From: Penium margaritaceum
Lineage: Eukaryota > Streptophyta > Zygnematophyceae > Desmidiales > Peniaceae
Assembly: GCA_023375785.1 (NCBI GenBank)
Contig: SZWC01000103.1
Location: 550,613-614,612, forward strand
Reading direction: 5' to 3'
Length of the DNA stretch: 64,000 nucleotides
Of the stretch, positions 21,601 to 34,963 are shown one piece after another (positions within the stretch are counted from its first letter, which is position 1; each line of letters starts with the position of its first letter). The translations under genes and the position numbers were made by a program. The notes beneath the pieces were generated by a model that saw nothing but the letters and a program-made list of their open reading frames with translations, was not told the DNA's origin and ran no database searches.

Positions 21601-24600
21601 AAACAAGGTGGAATACTGGTGGCTCATTGTGGCTATCGTGCGCAATACCTTGACAATGTTGGCATGTGCCACTGACCATGACCACAATGTTTAACAAGTG
21701 ACTTTAACTTATATGAGTTGTAACACGAGTCAGCAACAGTCAGAGTGCCCAATCACGGTTCAGATGTACTAGGCATGACATTGCACGTATAACCAAGGTC
21801 AAAAACCGGTGGCTTGGCACGGCTTCTGTGTGCAATGCCTTCACAAAGTTGGCATGTGCCTCTGACCATGACCACAAAGTCTACCAAGTACCTGAAACGG
21901 TTATGAATATTAACACGAGTCAGCCACGGGCAGAGTGTCCAATCACAGTGCATATGTACTAGGCATGATGTTGCAGGTGCAAACAAGGTATAATAATATT
22001 GGCTCGGTGTGGCTATTGTGCGCAATGCCTTGACAAAGCTGGCATGTGCCACTGACCATGACCACAAATGTATCCAAGTGACTTTCACTTCTATTGATCA
22101 TAACACGAGTCAGCAACGGTCAGAGGGTCCAATCACAGTGCAGATGTTCTAGGAATAATCTTCCAGGTTCAAACAAGGTTGAATGCTGGTGGCTCGATGT
22201 GGCTATTGTGCACAATGCCTTGACAAAGTTGGCACGTGCAACTGACCGTGACCACAAATGTTTACCAAGTGACTTTAACTTCCACGACTTGTAACACGAG
22301 TCAGCCCAGCGTGCCCAATCACAGTGCACATCTAATATGCATGACCTTGCAGGTCATTACAGGGTCAAACACCGGTGTCCTGGCAAGGTTATTGTGTGCA
22401 ATGCCTTGACAAAGTTGGCATGTGCCACTGACCATGACCACAAAGTTTACCAAGTACCTTAAACGGCTATGAATCGTAACACGACTCAGCCACGGTCAGA
22501 GTGTCCAATCACAGTGAAAATACACTGGGCATGGCCTTGCAGGTATAAACAAATTAGAATACTGGTGGCTCGGTGTGGCTGTTGTACACAATGCCTTGAC
22601 AAATATGGCATGTGCTTCTGACCATGACCACATATGTATCCAAGTGACGTTTACTTCTATTGATCATAATACGAGTCAGCCACGGTCAGAGTGTCCAATC
22701 ACAGTGCAGATGTACTAGGCATGATCTTGCAGGTATAAGCAATGTAGAATACTAGTGGCTCGGTGTGGCTATTGTGCGCAATACCTAGACAAAGTTGGCA
22801 TGTGCCACTGACCATGACCACAAATGTATCCAAGTGACTTTTACTTCTATTGATCATAACACGAGTCAGCCACGGTCCGAGTGGCCAATCACAGTGCAGA
22901 TGTACTAGGCATGATCTTGCACGTGCAAACTAGGTAAAATACTGGTGGCTCGGTGTGGCTATGGTGCGCAATGCCTTGACAAAGTTGGCATGTGCCACTG
23001 ACCATGACCACAAATGTATCCAAGTGACTTTTACTTCTATTGATCATAACACGTGTCAGCCACGGTCAGAGTGTCCAATCACAGTGCAGATGTTCTCGGC
23101 ATGATCTTGCTGGTTCAAACAAGATACAATACTGGTGTCTTGATGTGGCTATTGTGTGCAATGCCTTGACAAAGTTGGCATGTGCCACTGACCATGACCG
23201 CAAATGTTTACCAAGTCACTTTAACTTCTATGAACCGTAACACGAGTCAGCCACAGTCAGAGTGCCCAATCGCAGCGCACATATAACATGCATGACCTTG
23301 CAGGTATAATCAGGGTAAAAAAAAAAACAGTGTCTTGGCACGGCTATTGTGCCCAATGCCTTGACAAAGTTAGCATGTGCCACTGACCATGGCCACAAAG
23401 TTTACCAAGGACCTTAAACGGCTATGAATCATAACACGAGTCAGCCACGGTCAGAGTGTCCAATCATAGTGCAGATATACTGGGCATGACCTTGCAGGTA
23501 TAGACAAGGTAGAGTACTGGTGGCTCGGTTTGGCTATTGTGCGCAATGCATTGACAAATTTGGCATGACCACAAATGTAACCAAGTGACTTTTACTTCTA
23601 TTGATCATAACAGGAGTCAGCCATGGTCTGAGTGTCCAATCACAGTGTAGATGTACTAGGCATGACCTTGCAGGTTCAAACAGAATAGAATACTGGTGGC
23701 TCGATGTGGCTATGGTGCGCAATGCCTTGACAAAGTTGGCATGTGCCACTGACCATGACCACAAATATATCCAAGTGACTTTAACTTCTATTGATCATAA
23801 CACGAGCCAGCCGTGGTCAGAGTGTCCAATCACAGTGCACATATACTAGGCATCATCTTGCAGGTGCAAACAAGGTAGAATTCTGGTGGCTCGGTGTGGC
23901 TATTGTGCGCAATGCCTTGACAAAGTTGGCATGTGCCACTGACCATGACCACAAATGTTTACCAAGAGACTTTTACTTCTATTCATCATAACACGAGTCA
24001 GCCATGGTCAGAGTGTCCAATCACAGTGCAGATGTTCTAGGCATGATCTTGCAGGTTCAAACAAGGTAAAATGCTGGTGGATCGATGTGGCTATTGTGCG
24101 CAATACCTTGACAAAGTTGGCATGTGCAACTGACCATGACCACAAAGGTTTACCAAGTGACTTTAACTTCTACGAATTGTAACACAAGTCAGCCACGGTC
24201 AGCGTGTCCAATCACAGTGCACATCTAATATGCATGACCTTGCAGGTCTAAACAGGGAAAAAAACCGGTGTCTTGGCACGGTTATGGTGCGCAATGCCTT
24301 GACAAAGTTGGCATGTGCCACTGACCATGACCACACAATTAACCAAGTACCTTAAACAGCTATGAGTCATAACACGAGTCAGCCACGGTCAGAGTGTCCA
24401 ATCACAGTGCAAATATACTGTGCATGACCTTGCGGGTATAAACAATATAGAATACTGGTGGCTCGGTGTGGCTATTGTACGCAATGCCTTGACAAAGTTG
24501 GCATGTGCCACTGACCATGACCACAAATGTATCCAAGTGACTTTTACGTCTATTGATCGTAACACGAGTCAGCCACTGTCCGAGTGTCCAATCACAGTGC

Positions 24601-27600
24601 AGATGTACTGGGCATGATCTCGCAGGTACAAACAAGGTAGAATACTGGTGGATCGCTGTGGCTATTGTACACAATGCCTTGACAAATTTGGCATGTGTCA
24701 CTGACCATGACCACAAATGAATCCAAGTGACGTTTACTTCTATTGATCATAATACGAGGCAGCAATGGTCAGAGTGTCCAATCACAGTGCATATGTACTA
24801 GGCATAATCTTGCAGGTATAAACAAGGTAGAATACTAGTGGCTCGGTGTGGCTATCGTGCGCAATGCCTTGACAAAGTTGGCATGTGCCAAAGATCATGA
24901 CCACAAAGTTTTACCAAGTGAGTTTAAGTTCTACGAATCGTAACATGGGTCAGCCACGGTCAGAGTGCCCAATCACAGCGCACATCTAATATACAGGACC
25001 TTGCAGGTATACACAAGGAAAAAAACCGGTGGCTTGTTCCTTTCTATTGTACGCAATGCCTTCACAAAGTTGGCTTGTACCACTTATCATGACCACGAAG
25101 TTTACCAAGTACCTTAAACGGCTATGAATCATTGTACGAGTCAGCCACAGTCAGAGTGTCCAATCACAGTGCAGATATACTGGGCATGTCCTTACAAGTA
25201 TAAACAAGGTACAATACTGGTGGCTCGGTGTGGCTATCGTGCGCAATGCCTTGACAAAGTTGGCATGTACCACTGACCATGACCACAAATGTATCAAAGT
25301 GACTTTTATTTCTATGAATCATAACACGAGTCAGCCACGGTCAGCGTGTCCAATCACAGTTCAGATGTACTAGGCATGACCCTGCAGGTATAAACAAGGT
25401 AGAATACTGGTGGCTTGGCACTGCTATTGTTTGCAATGCCTTGACAAAGTTGGCATGTACCACTGACCATGACCACAAAGTTTACCAAGTACCTTAAAGG
25501 GCTATGAGTCATAACACGAGTCAGCCACGGTCAGAGTGTCCAATCACAGTGCAGATATACTGGGTATGACCTTCTAGGTATAAATAAGGTAGAATACTGG
25601 TGGCTTGGTGTGGCTATTGTGCGTAATGCCTGGACAAAGTTAGCATGTGCCACTGACAATGACCACACATGTATCCAAGTGACGTTTACTTCTATTGATC
25701 ATAACACGAGTCAGCCACGGTCTGAGTTTCCAATCACAGTGCAGATGTACTAGGCATGATCTTACTGGTGCAAACAAGGTAGAATACTGGTGGCTTGGTG
25801 TGGCTATTGTGCGCAATGCCTTGACAAAGTTGGCATGTGCCACTGACCATGACCACAAATGTATCCAAGTGACTTTTAATTCTATTGATAATAACATGAG
25901 TCAGCCACGGTCAGAGTGTCCAATCACAGTGCAGATGTACTAGGCATGATCTTGCAGGTTCAAACAAGGTAGAATAGTGGTGGCTTGATGTGGCTCTTGT
26001 GTGCAATGCCTTGACAAAGTTGGCATGTGTCACTGACCATGACCACAAAGTTTACCAGACGTCTTTAACTTTTACGAATCATAGCATGAGTCAGCCACGG
26101 TCAGAGTACCCAATCACAGTGCATATCTAATATGCATGACCTTGCAGGTATACACAAGGTAAAACACCGGTGGCTTTGCACGGCTCTTGTGCGCAATGCC
26201 TTGACAAAGTTGGCATGTGCCAGTGACCATGACCACAAAGTTTACCAAGTACCTTAAAGGGCTATGAATCATAACACAAGTCAGCCATGGTCAGAGTGTC
26301 CAATCACAGTGCAGATGTACTAGGCATGATCTTGTAGGCGCAAACAAGGTAGAATAATGGCGGCTCCGTGTGGCTATTGTGCGCAGTGCCTTGACAAAGT
26401 TGGCACGTGTCACTGACCATGACCACAAATGTATCATAGTGACTTTTACTTCTATTGATCATAACACGAGTCATCCACGGTCAGAGTGTCCAATCACAAT
26501 GCAGATGTACTAGGCATGATCTTACAGGTTCAAACAAGGTAGACTACTGGTGGCTCGTTGTGGCTATTGTGCGCAATGCCTTGACAAAGTCGGCATGTGC
26601 CACTGACCATGATCACAAAGTTTACCAAGTACCTTAAACGGCTATGAATCACAACACCAGTCAGCCACAGTCAGAGTGTCCAATCACAGTGCAGATGTAC
26701 TAGGCATGATCTTACAGGTACAAACAAGGTTCAACACTGGTGGCTCGGAGTAGCTATTGTGCGCAATGCCTTGACAAAGTTGGCATGTGCCACTGACCAT
26801 GACCACAAAGCTTACCAAGTGACTTTAACGTCTACGAATCGTAACACGAGTCAGCCACGGTCAGAGTGCCCAATCACAATTTACATGTATAGGCATGACC
26901 TTGCAGGTATGAATAAGGTAAAAAACCTGTGGCTTGGCACGGTTGTTGTGCACAATGCCTTAACAAAGTTGGCATGTGGCGCTGACCATGACCACAAAGT
27001 TTACTAAGTACCTTCAACGACTATGAATCATAACACGAGTAAACCACGGTCAAAGTGTCCAATCACAGTGCAGATGTACTAGGAATGATCTTGCAGGTGC
27101 AAACAAGGTAGAATACTGGTGGCTCGATGTGGCTATTGCGTGGAATGCCTTGAAACCGTTGGCATGTGCCACTGACCATGACCACAAATATATCCTAGTG
27201 ACATTTACTTCTATTGATCATAACACGAGTCCGTCACGGTCAGAGTGTCCAATCACAGTGCAGATGTACTAGGCATGATCTTGCACGTGCAAACAAGGTA
27301 GAATACTGGTGACTCGGTGTGGCTATGGTGTGCAATGCCTTGACAAAGTTGGCATGTGCCTTTGACCATGACCACAAAGTTTACCAAGTTCATTAAACGG
27401 CTATGAATCATAACACGAGTCAGCCACGGTCAGAGTGTCCAATCATAGTGCAGATATACTGGGCATGACCTTACAGGTATAAACAAGGTAAAATACGGGT
27501 GGCTCGGTGTGGCTTGTGTGCAATACCTTGACAAAGTTGCCATGTACCACAGACCATGACCTCAAATGTATCTAAGTGACGTTTACTTCTACTGATCATA

Positions 27601-30600
27601 ACTCGAGTCAGCCACAGTCAGAGTGTCCAATCACATTGCAAAAGTACTAGGAATGATCTTGCACATTCAAACAAGGTAGAATATTGGTAGCTCGGTGTGG
27701 CTATTGTACGCAATGCCTTGAAAAAGTTGGCATGTTCCACTGACCATGACCACAACGTTTACCAAGTGAATTTAACTTCTATGAATTGTAACACGAGTCA
27801 GCCATGGTCAGAGTGCCCAATCACAACGCACATCTAATATGCATGACCTTGCAGGTATAAACAAGGAAAATAATTGGTGTATTGGCACGGCTATTGTGCG
27901 CAATGCCTTGACAATGTTGGCATGTGCCACTGACCATGACCACAACGTTTACCAAGTACCTTAAACGGCTATGAATCACAACACGAGTCAGCCACGGTTA
28001 GAGTGTCCAATCACAGTGCAGGTATACCGGGCAGGACCTTGCAGGTCTAAACAAGGTAGAATACTGGTGGCTCGGTGTGGCTATTGTGCGCAATGCCTTG
28101 ATAAAGTTGGTACGTGTGACTAACCATGACTTCAAATGTATCCAAGTGACTTTTACTTCTATTGATCATAACACAAGTCAGCCACGGTCATGGTGTCCAA
28201 TCACAGTGCAGATGTACTAGGCATGGTCTTGCAGGTTCAAACAAGGTAGAATACTGGTGGCTCGGTGTGGCTATTGTGCGCGATGCCTTGACAAAGTCGG
28301 CGTGTGCCACTGACCATGACCACAAAGTTTACGAAGTGAGTTTAACTTCTACGAATCGTAACACGCGTCAGCCACAGTTAGAGTGCCCAATGACAGTGCA
28401 GATGTGTTGGGCATAACCTTGCAGGTATAAGCAAGGTAGAATATTGGTGGCTCGGTGTGGCTATTGTGCGCAATGCCTTGACAAAGTTGGCATGTGCCAC
28501 TGACCATGACCACAGAGTCTACCAAGTACCTTAAAGGGCTATGAATCATAACACGAGTCAGCCACGGTCAGAGTGTACAATCACAGTGCAGATATACTGG
28601 GCATGACCTTGCAGGTATAAACAAGGTAGAATATTGGTGGCTCGGCGTGGCTATTGTGTGCAATGCCTTGACAAGATTGGCATGTGCCACTAGCCATGAC
28701 CACAGAGTTTACCATGTGACTTGAACTTCTACGAATTGTAACACGAGTCAGCTACGGTCAGAGTGCACAATGACATTGCACATATACTATGCATGAGCTT
28801 GCAGGTTTAAACAAGGTAAAAAACCGGTGGCCTGGCACGGTTATTATGTGGAATGCCTTGACAAAGTTGGCATGTGCCACTGACCATGACCACAAAGGTT
28901 ACCAAGTACCTTAAACGGCTATGAATAATAACACGATTCAGCCACGGTCAGAGTTTCCAATCACAGTGTAGATATAATAGGCATGAACTTGCACGTATAA
29001 ACAAGGTGGAATACTGGTGGCTCGGCGTGGCTACTGTGCGCAATGCCTTGACAAAGTTGGCATGTTCCACTGACCATGGCCACAAATGTATCCAAGTGAC
29101 TTTTACTTCTATTGATCTTAACACGAGTCAGCCACGGTCAGAGTGTCCAATCACAGTGCATATGTACTAGGCATGATCTTGCAGGTGCAAACAAGGTAGA
29201 ATACTGGTGGCTCGGTGTGGCTGTTGTGCACAATGCCTTGACAAAGTTGGCATGTGCCATTGACAATGACCACAATGTTTACCAAGTGACTTTAACTTAT
29301 ACAAATCGTAACACGAGTCAGCCATATTCAGAGTGCTAAATCACAGTTCAGATGTACTAGGCATGACCTTGTAGGTATGAACAAGTTCAAAAACCGGTGG
29401 CTTGGCACGGCTACTGTGCGCAATGCCTTGTCAAAGTTGGCACGGGCCACTGACCATGACCACAAAGTCTACCAAGTACCTTAAACGGCTATGAATCTTA
29501 ACACGAGTCAGCCACGGTCAGAGTGTCCAATCAGAGTGCAGATATACTGGGCATGACCTTGCAGGTATAAACAAGGTAGAATACTGGTGGCTTGGTGTGG
29601 CTATTGTGCGCAATGCCTTGACAAAGTTGGCATGTGCCACTGACCATGACCACATAGTTTACCAAGTGACTTTAACTTCTACGAATTGTAACACGAGTGA
29701 GCTACAGTCAGAGTGCACAATGACATCGCAAATATACTATGCATGACCTTGCAGGTATAAACAAGGTAAAAAATCGGTGGCTTGGCACGGTTATTGTATG
29801 GAATGCCTTGGCAAAGTTGGCATGTACCACTGACCATGACCACAAAGTTTACCAAGTACCTTAAACGGCTATGAATCATACACGGGTCAGCCACGGTCAG
29901 AGTGTCCAATCACAGTGCAGATATACTGGGCATGACCTTGCAGGTATAAACAAGGTAGAATACTGGTGGCTTGGTGTGGCTATTGTGCGCAATGCCTTGA
30001 CAAATTTGGCATGTGCCACTGACCATGACCACAAATGGATCCAAGTGACGTTTACTTTCATTGATCATAACACGAGTCAGCCACGCTCAGATCGTCCAAT
30101 CACAGTGCAGATGTACTAGGCATAATCTTGCAGGTTCAAACAAGGTAGAATACTGGTGACTTGGTGTGGCTATTGTGCGCAATGCCTTGACAAAGTTGGC
30201 ATGTTCCACTGACCATGACCACAAAGTTTACCAAGTGACTTTCACTTCTACGAGACGTAACATGAGTCAGCCACGGTCCGAGTGCCCAATCACAGCGTAC
30301 TTCTAATATGCATGACCTTGCACGTGTAAACAAGGTAGAAAACTGGTGGCTTGGTACGGCTATTGTGCGCAATGCCTTGACAAATTTGGTATATCCCACT
30401 GACCATGACCACAAAGTTTACCAAGTACATTAAACGGCTATGAATCATAACACGAGTCAGCCACGGTCAGAGTGTCCAATCACAGTGCAGATATATTGAG
30501 CATGACCTTGCAGGTATAAACAAGGTAGAATACTGGTGGCTCGGTGTGGCTATTGTGCACAATGCCTTGACAAAGTTGGCATGTGCCGCTGACCATGACC

Positions 30601-30818
30601 ACAAATGTATCCAAGTGACTTTTACTTCTATTGATCATAATACGAGTCAGCCACAGTCAGAGTGTCCAGTGACAGTGCAGATGTCATAGGCATGATCTTG
30701 CAGGTAAACACAAGGTAGAATACTGGTGGCTCGGTGTGAATATTGTGCGCAATGCCTTGACAAAGTTGGTATGTGCCACTGACCATGACCATATAGTTTA
30801 CCAAGTACAGTGAACGGC
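18662..30818. repeat. 190-bp tandem satellite, block 4
   Basis: About 64 monomers, the clearest place to see the C-A(1-3)-B order. For example, C, A, B, C and A types follow one another near 29910, 30105, 30297, 30488 and 30678. The first five bases are the right ACTTT duplication of E3. A run of identical monomers lies at 20781-21280. No gene is seen in this 12-kb stretch; all short open frames follow the satellite unit. Confidence 0.96.
20781..21280. repeat. recent amplification of a B-type monomer
   Basis: The unit beginning CAGCCATGGTCAGAGTGCCC at 20781 repeats at 20971 and 21161 with no difference seen for nearly the whole 190 bp. A related copy begins at 20401. Private variants such as CACATATAGTATACATG mark the copies as one lineage. 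Confidence 0.85.
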
Positions 30819-30926
30819 AGAACAGGATAAAACGGGTATTAACGGCTTCTTTTCGCTAGCCGCATGCGTGGCGACATGGTCGCTTATTAGGGACGGCTCA
30901 ATCACGGTGGAACGGTCGAGAACGAC
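30819..30926 (-). mobile_element. LTR fragment (minus strand)
   Basis: About 108 bp of non-satellite DNA replacing part of a monomer. Its GGCTTCTTTTCGCTAGCC, TTATTAGGG and GGAACGGTCG segments match, in order and in reverse orientation, the upstream part of the solo LTR at 33504 (around 33610-33710). It is therefore a diverged, truncated LTR of that group. No target-site duplication is visible. Confidence 0.7.
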
Positions 30927-33503
30927 CAGTTGGCATGTGCCACTGACCATGACCAAAACGTTTACCAAGTTACTTTAACTTCTACGCATCGTAACACGAG
31001 TCATTCGCGTTCAGAGTACCCAATCACAGCGCACATCTAATATGCATGACTTTGCATGTATAGAAGATGTAGAAAACCGGTGTCTTGACACGGCTATTGT
31101 GCGCAATGCCTTGACAAAGTTGGCACGTGCCACTGACCATGACCACAAAGTTTACCAAGCACCTTAAACGGCTATGAATCCTTACACGATTCAGCCACGG
31201 TCAGAGTGTCCAATCGCACTACACAAATACTGGGCATGACCTTCCAGGTAAAAAAAATGTGGAGTACTGGGGGCTCCGTGTGGCTATTGTGTACAATGCC
31301 TTAACAAAGTGGGCATGTGCCACTGACCATGACAACAAATGTATCCAAGTGACTTTTACCTCTATTGATCATAACACAAGTCAGCCACGGTCAGAGTGTC
31401 CAATCACAGTGCAGATGTACTAGGCATGATCTTGAAGGTACAAACTAGGTAGAATACTGGTAGCTCGGTGTGGCTATTGTGCATAATGCCTTGACAGGTG
31501 TGGCATGTGCCACTCACCATGAACACAAAGTTTACCATGTGACTTTAACTTCTACGAATCGCAACACACGTCAGCCACGATCAGAGTGCCCAATCACAGT
31601 TCAGATGTACTAGGCATGACCGTACAGGTATATACAAGGTAAAAAACCGGTGGCTTGGCACGGCTATTGTGCACAATGCCTTGACAAAGTTGCCATGTAC
31701 CACTGACCATGACCACAAAGCTTACCAAGTACCTTAAACGGCTATGAATCGTAACACGAGTCAGCCACGTTCAGAATGCTCAAAAAAAGTGTACATCTAA
31801 TATGCATCATCTTACCAATATAAACTGGGTAAAAACCCGGTGTCTGGGCACGACTATTGTATGCAATGCCTTGACAAAGTTGGCATGTGTCACTGACCAT
31901 GACCACAATGTTTCCCAAGTACCTTAAACGGCTATGAATCATAACACGAGTCAGCCACGGTCAGAGTGTCCAATCACAGTGCACATATACTGTGCATGAC
32001 GATACAGGTATAAACATGGTGGAATACTGGTGGCTCGGTGTGGCTATTGTGTGCAATGCCTTGACGAAGTTGGCATGTGCCACTGATCATGACCACAAAC
32101 ATATCCAAGTGACTTACTTCTATTGATCATAACACAAGTCAGCCACGGTCAGAGTGTCCAATCCCAGTACAGATGTACTAGGCATGATCTTGGAGGTGAA
32201 AACTTTGTAGAATACTGGTGTCGCGTTGTGGCAATTGTGCGCAATGCCTTGACAAAGTTGGCATGTGCCACTGACCATGACCACAACGTTTACCAAGTGA
32301 CTTTAACATCTACGAATCCTAACACGAGTCAGCCACGGTTAGAGTGTCCAATCACAGTTCAGATTTACTGGGCATGACCTTTAGGTACAAACAAGGTAGA
32401 ATCCTGGTAGATCGGTGTGGCTATTGTGCGCAATGCCTTGACAAAGTTGGCATGTGCCACTGACCATGACCAAAAAGTTTACCAAGTGACTTTAACTTCT
32501 ATGTATCGTAACACGAGTCAGCCACGGTCAGACTGTCCAATCAGAGTGCAGATGTACTAGGCATGCCCTTGCAGGTATAAACAAGGTAATCAACCGGTGG
32601 CTTGGCACGACTATTGTGTGTAATGCCTTGACAAAGTTGGCATGTGCCACTCACCATGATCACAAAGTTTACCAGGTACCTTAAACGCTATGGATCATAA
32701 CACGAGTCAGCCACGGTCAGAGTGTCCAATCACAGTGTAGATATACTGGACATGACCTTGCAGGTACAAACAAGGTAGAATACTAGTGGTTCGGTGTGGC
32801 TATTGTGTGCAATGCCTTGACGGAGTTGGCATGTGCCACTGACCATAACCACAAATGTATCCAAGTGACTTTCACTTCTATTGATCATAACACGATTCAA
32901 CCACGGTCAGAGTGTCCAATCACAGTGCAGATATACTGGGCATGACGTTGCAGGTAAAAACAAGGTAGAATACTGGTGGCTCGGAATGGCTATTGTGCGC
33001 AATGCCTTGACAAAGTTGGCATGTGCCACTGCCCATGACCACAAAGTTTACCAAGTGACTTTAACCTCTACGAATCGTATAACAAGTCGAAGACGGTCAG
33101 AGTGTCCAATCACAGTGCAGATGTACTAGGCATGATCTTGCAGGTATAAACAAGGTAGAATACTGGTGGCTCGGTGTGGCTATTTTGCGCAATGCCTTGA
33201 CAAAGTTGGTATGTGCCAATGACCATGACCACAAAGTTTACCAAGTGACTTTAACTGCTACGCATCGTACCACGAGTCATCAATGGCCAGAGTGCCCAAT
33301 CACAGCGCACGTCTAATATGCATGATTTTGCAGGTATAAAAGAGGTTGAAAACCAGTGGCTTGGCACGGCTAATGTACGCAATGCCTTGACAAAAAGGGC
33401 ATGTGCCACTGACCATGACCACAAAGTTTACCAAGTACCTTAAACGGCTATGAATTATAACACGAGTCAGCCACGGTCAGAGTGTCCAAGCACAGTGTAG
33501 ATG
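30927..33503. repeat. 190-bp tandem satellite, block 5
   Basis: About 13.5 monomers. The last three or so (from about 32880) are closely matched by those before the second solo LTR (39934-40554), including a private GTCGAAGACGG variant near 33084 and 40139. The block ends with AGATG, the target site of the solo LTR. No gene is seen. Confidence 0.96.
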
Positions 33504-34099
33504 TGTTGGAAATACAGTAAGAACCAGACTGACTCCTCCCACCTCTCGGTAAATCCGAGCCTCGAGAAGGTTCAAGTATCATCAGAACCACCTTGACTCA
33601 ACGGCTCTCTGATCTCTGGACCGTTGGAACCGACACATCAAGTGATCCCCTAATAAAGTGATAAAGCTGTCACCCACGTCCGGCTAGCGGAAAGAAGCTG
33701 TTTACCCCTGTTCTGTAGTATATAACGAGGACGTTCATTCCCTCGCAAAAGCTAACCATAACAAATCTATCCATCCTGTTCCCTTTGGTTCTGCGGCTTC
33801 GCCATCGTGCTCTTGCTCAGCTCGCCTCTGCGTCTTTCGCTCACCACTCTCTCCTCACAGCTCTTCGCTTCATCATTATCAATCCTTCGCTCAACCTCAT
33901 CGCATCACTTGCCTCGATCTTTTCTTCTCTTGTCTGCCTTGGAGCCCCGCCGCCTCGCCCTACTCAAGGCTCTGCGACTAACTCCTTGGATCTGCACGCA
34001 CCTTTCTGCTTCCGTCACTGCGCTACCAAGCTCCTGCATGCTCGACTACTTCTCCTTGCTTCTGTTCTTCTCACTCCCATTCATTCCATTCTTCTGACA
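33504..34099 (+). mobile_element. solo LTR, copy 1 (596 bp)
   Basis: Starts TGTTGGAAATACAG and ends TTCTGACA. It is flanked by AGATG (33499-33503) and ACATG (34100-34104), a 5-bp duplication with one mismatch, at satellite monomer positions 49-53. No internal region or second LTR follows, so it is a solo LTR from recombination. AGTATATAACG at 33717-33727 is a good TATA box. Downstream is pyrimidine-rich leader whose hydrophobic open frames have no support as genes. Confidence 0.85.
33717..33727 (+). promoter_or_regulatory. TATA box of solo LTR copy 1
   Basis: AGTATATAACG, about 214 bp into the LTR. It is preserved in copy 2 (TTGTATATAACG near 40749-40760) and has a counterpart in the E4 LTR. 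It marks the likely U3/R boundary. Confidence 0.6.
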
Positions 34100-34152
34100 A
34101 CATGTACTAGGCATGCTTTTGCAGGTTCAAACAAGGTAGAATACTGGTGGCT
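34100..34152. repeat. satellite remnant before the assembly gap
   Basis: 53 bp of A-type monomer, continuing directly from the solo LTR target site. Confidence 0.9.
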
Positions 34153-34306
34153 NNNNNNNNNNNNNNNNNNNNNNNNNNNNNNNNNNNNNNNNNNNNNNNN
34201 NNNNNNNNNNNNNNNNNNNNNNNNNNNNNNNNNNNNNNNNNNNNNNNNNNNNNNNNNNNNNNNNNNNNNNNNNNNNNNNNNNNNNNNNNNNNNNNNNNNN
34301 NNNNNN
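34153..34306. other. assembly gap (154 N)
   Basis: Undetermined bases. Collinearity with the 3' LTR (offset 4802) puts the start of the copia 5' LTR at about 34294, so the gap hides its first 13 bp and its left target-site duplication. Confidence 0.99.
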
Positions 34307-34946
34307 TGCCCCTTGTTCAGTGTTGTAGGACGGATCAGGAATGCTCTGCCCCTTGTGGAGGTATGACCCCTAGATCCGTTGTAGTGTGACTCAACTATGC
34401 TCTGTCTCTTGTGAGATATGACCTGTGAGTACACCATGTGGGTGAGTGGTTACCTTGGCCATTTTGTTGATTTGGCCAAGTGAGAGGTCATGAGGTCGAT
34501 CCTGGCCCCATGCATATCTTGTTTGCTGTGGAAGCTTCCAAGAAAGAAAGTCCGTAGCTTCTTGGACGCTACATGGTTGGTCTGTCACCTTGACACTAGG
34601 ATGCTTATGTGTCAAGCCCACAGTGCAAGTCTATTGGTGACGTGGCTGGTTCAGGCCACTTCCCAGGAATGTGCTTTTGAGTTATAGGACTGGACAGACA
34701 GCTATAAAAGGACTTGTCTTGCATGCTGATCAATCAATCCTTGCTTGATGCTCTCTTGCGTATTGACGACTTGAGCTCTTCTTGAGATATAATGCTAAGG
34801 CGTTAGTACTCTTGAAGGTGAAGTGTATGCCTGATTAAGTTTGGGGTGCATGACACATGTCAACAAAGGAAGAAGGCCTAAAAACCTTTGTGAGCTTTCC
34901 GGTTTCGCGGCTTCTCTGCCAGAGGTGGTTAGCTCAGTAGCTAACA
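34307..34946 (+). repeat. copia 5' LTR (visible part)
   Basis: Collinear with 39109-39748 without indels. The upstream part has three related subrepeats built on TGCCCCTTGT / TGTCTCTTGTGAGATATGACC, like the enhancer repeats of some plant copia U3 regions. It ends GTAGCTAACA. Confidence 0.95.
34702..34711 (+). promoter_or_regulatory. TATA box in copia 5' LTR
   Basis: CTATAAAAGG, a near-perfect TATA box about 245 bp before the LTR end. The same motif is in the 3' LTR at 39504-39513. It is the likely promoter of the element transcript. Confidence 0.7.
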
Positions 34947-34948
34947 AA

Positions 34949-34963
34949 GGGTTATGGGCCCAC
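34949..34963 (+). other. copia PBS complementary to initiator tRNA-Met anticodon region
   Basis: GGGTTATGGGCCCAC, two bases after the LTR. Its reverse complement GTGGGCCCATAACCC is the anticodon stem-loop of plant initiator tRNA-Met, including the CAT anticodon. Drosophila copia is known to be primed by such a half-tRNA fragment. The usual 3'-end site TGGTATCAGAGC is absent here. Confidence 0.85.

Noticed and set aside
18662-30818. CRISPR-like regular repeats
   Set aside because: The repeats are contiguous 190-bp monomers with no short repeat plus unique spacer structure, and the DNA is eukaryotic.
33785-34097. Leu/Ser/Ala-rich hydrophobic frames in the solo LTRs (and 40749-41135) that look like membrane proteins
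   Set aside because: They lie in the pyrimidine-rich leader after the TATA box. CT-rich DNA naturally reads as Leu/Ser/Pro. They run into LTR ends or satellite, and no homologous frame is kept in E4.
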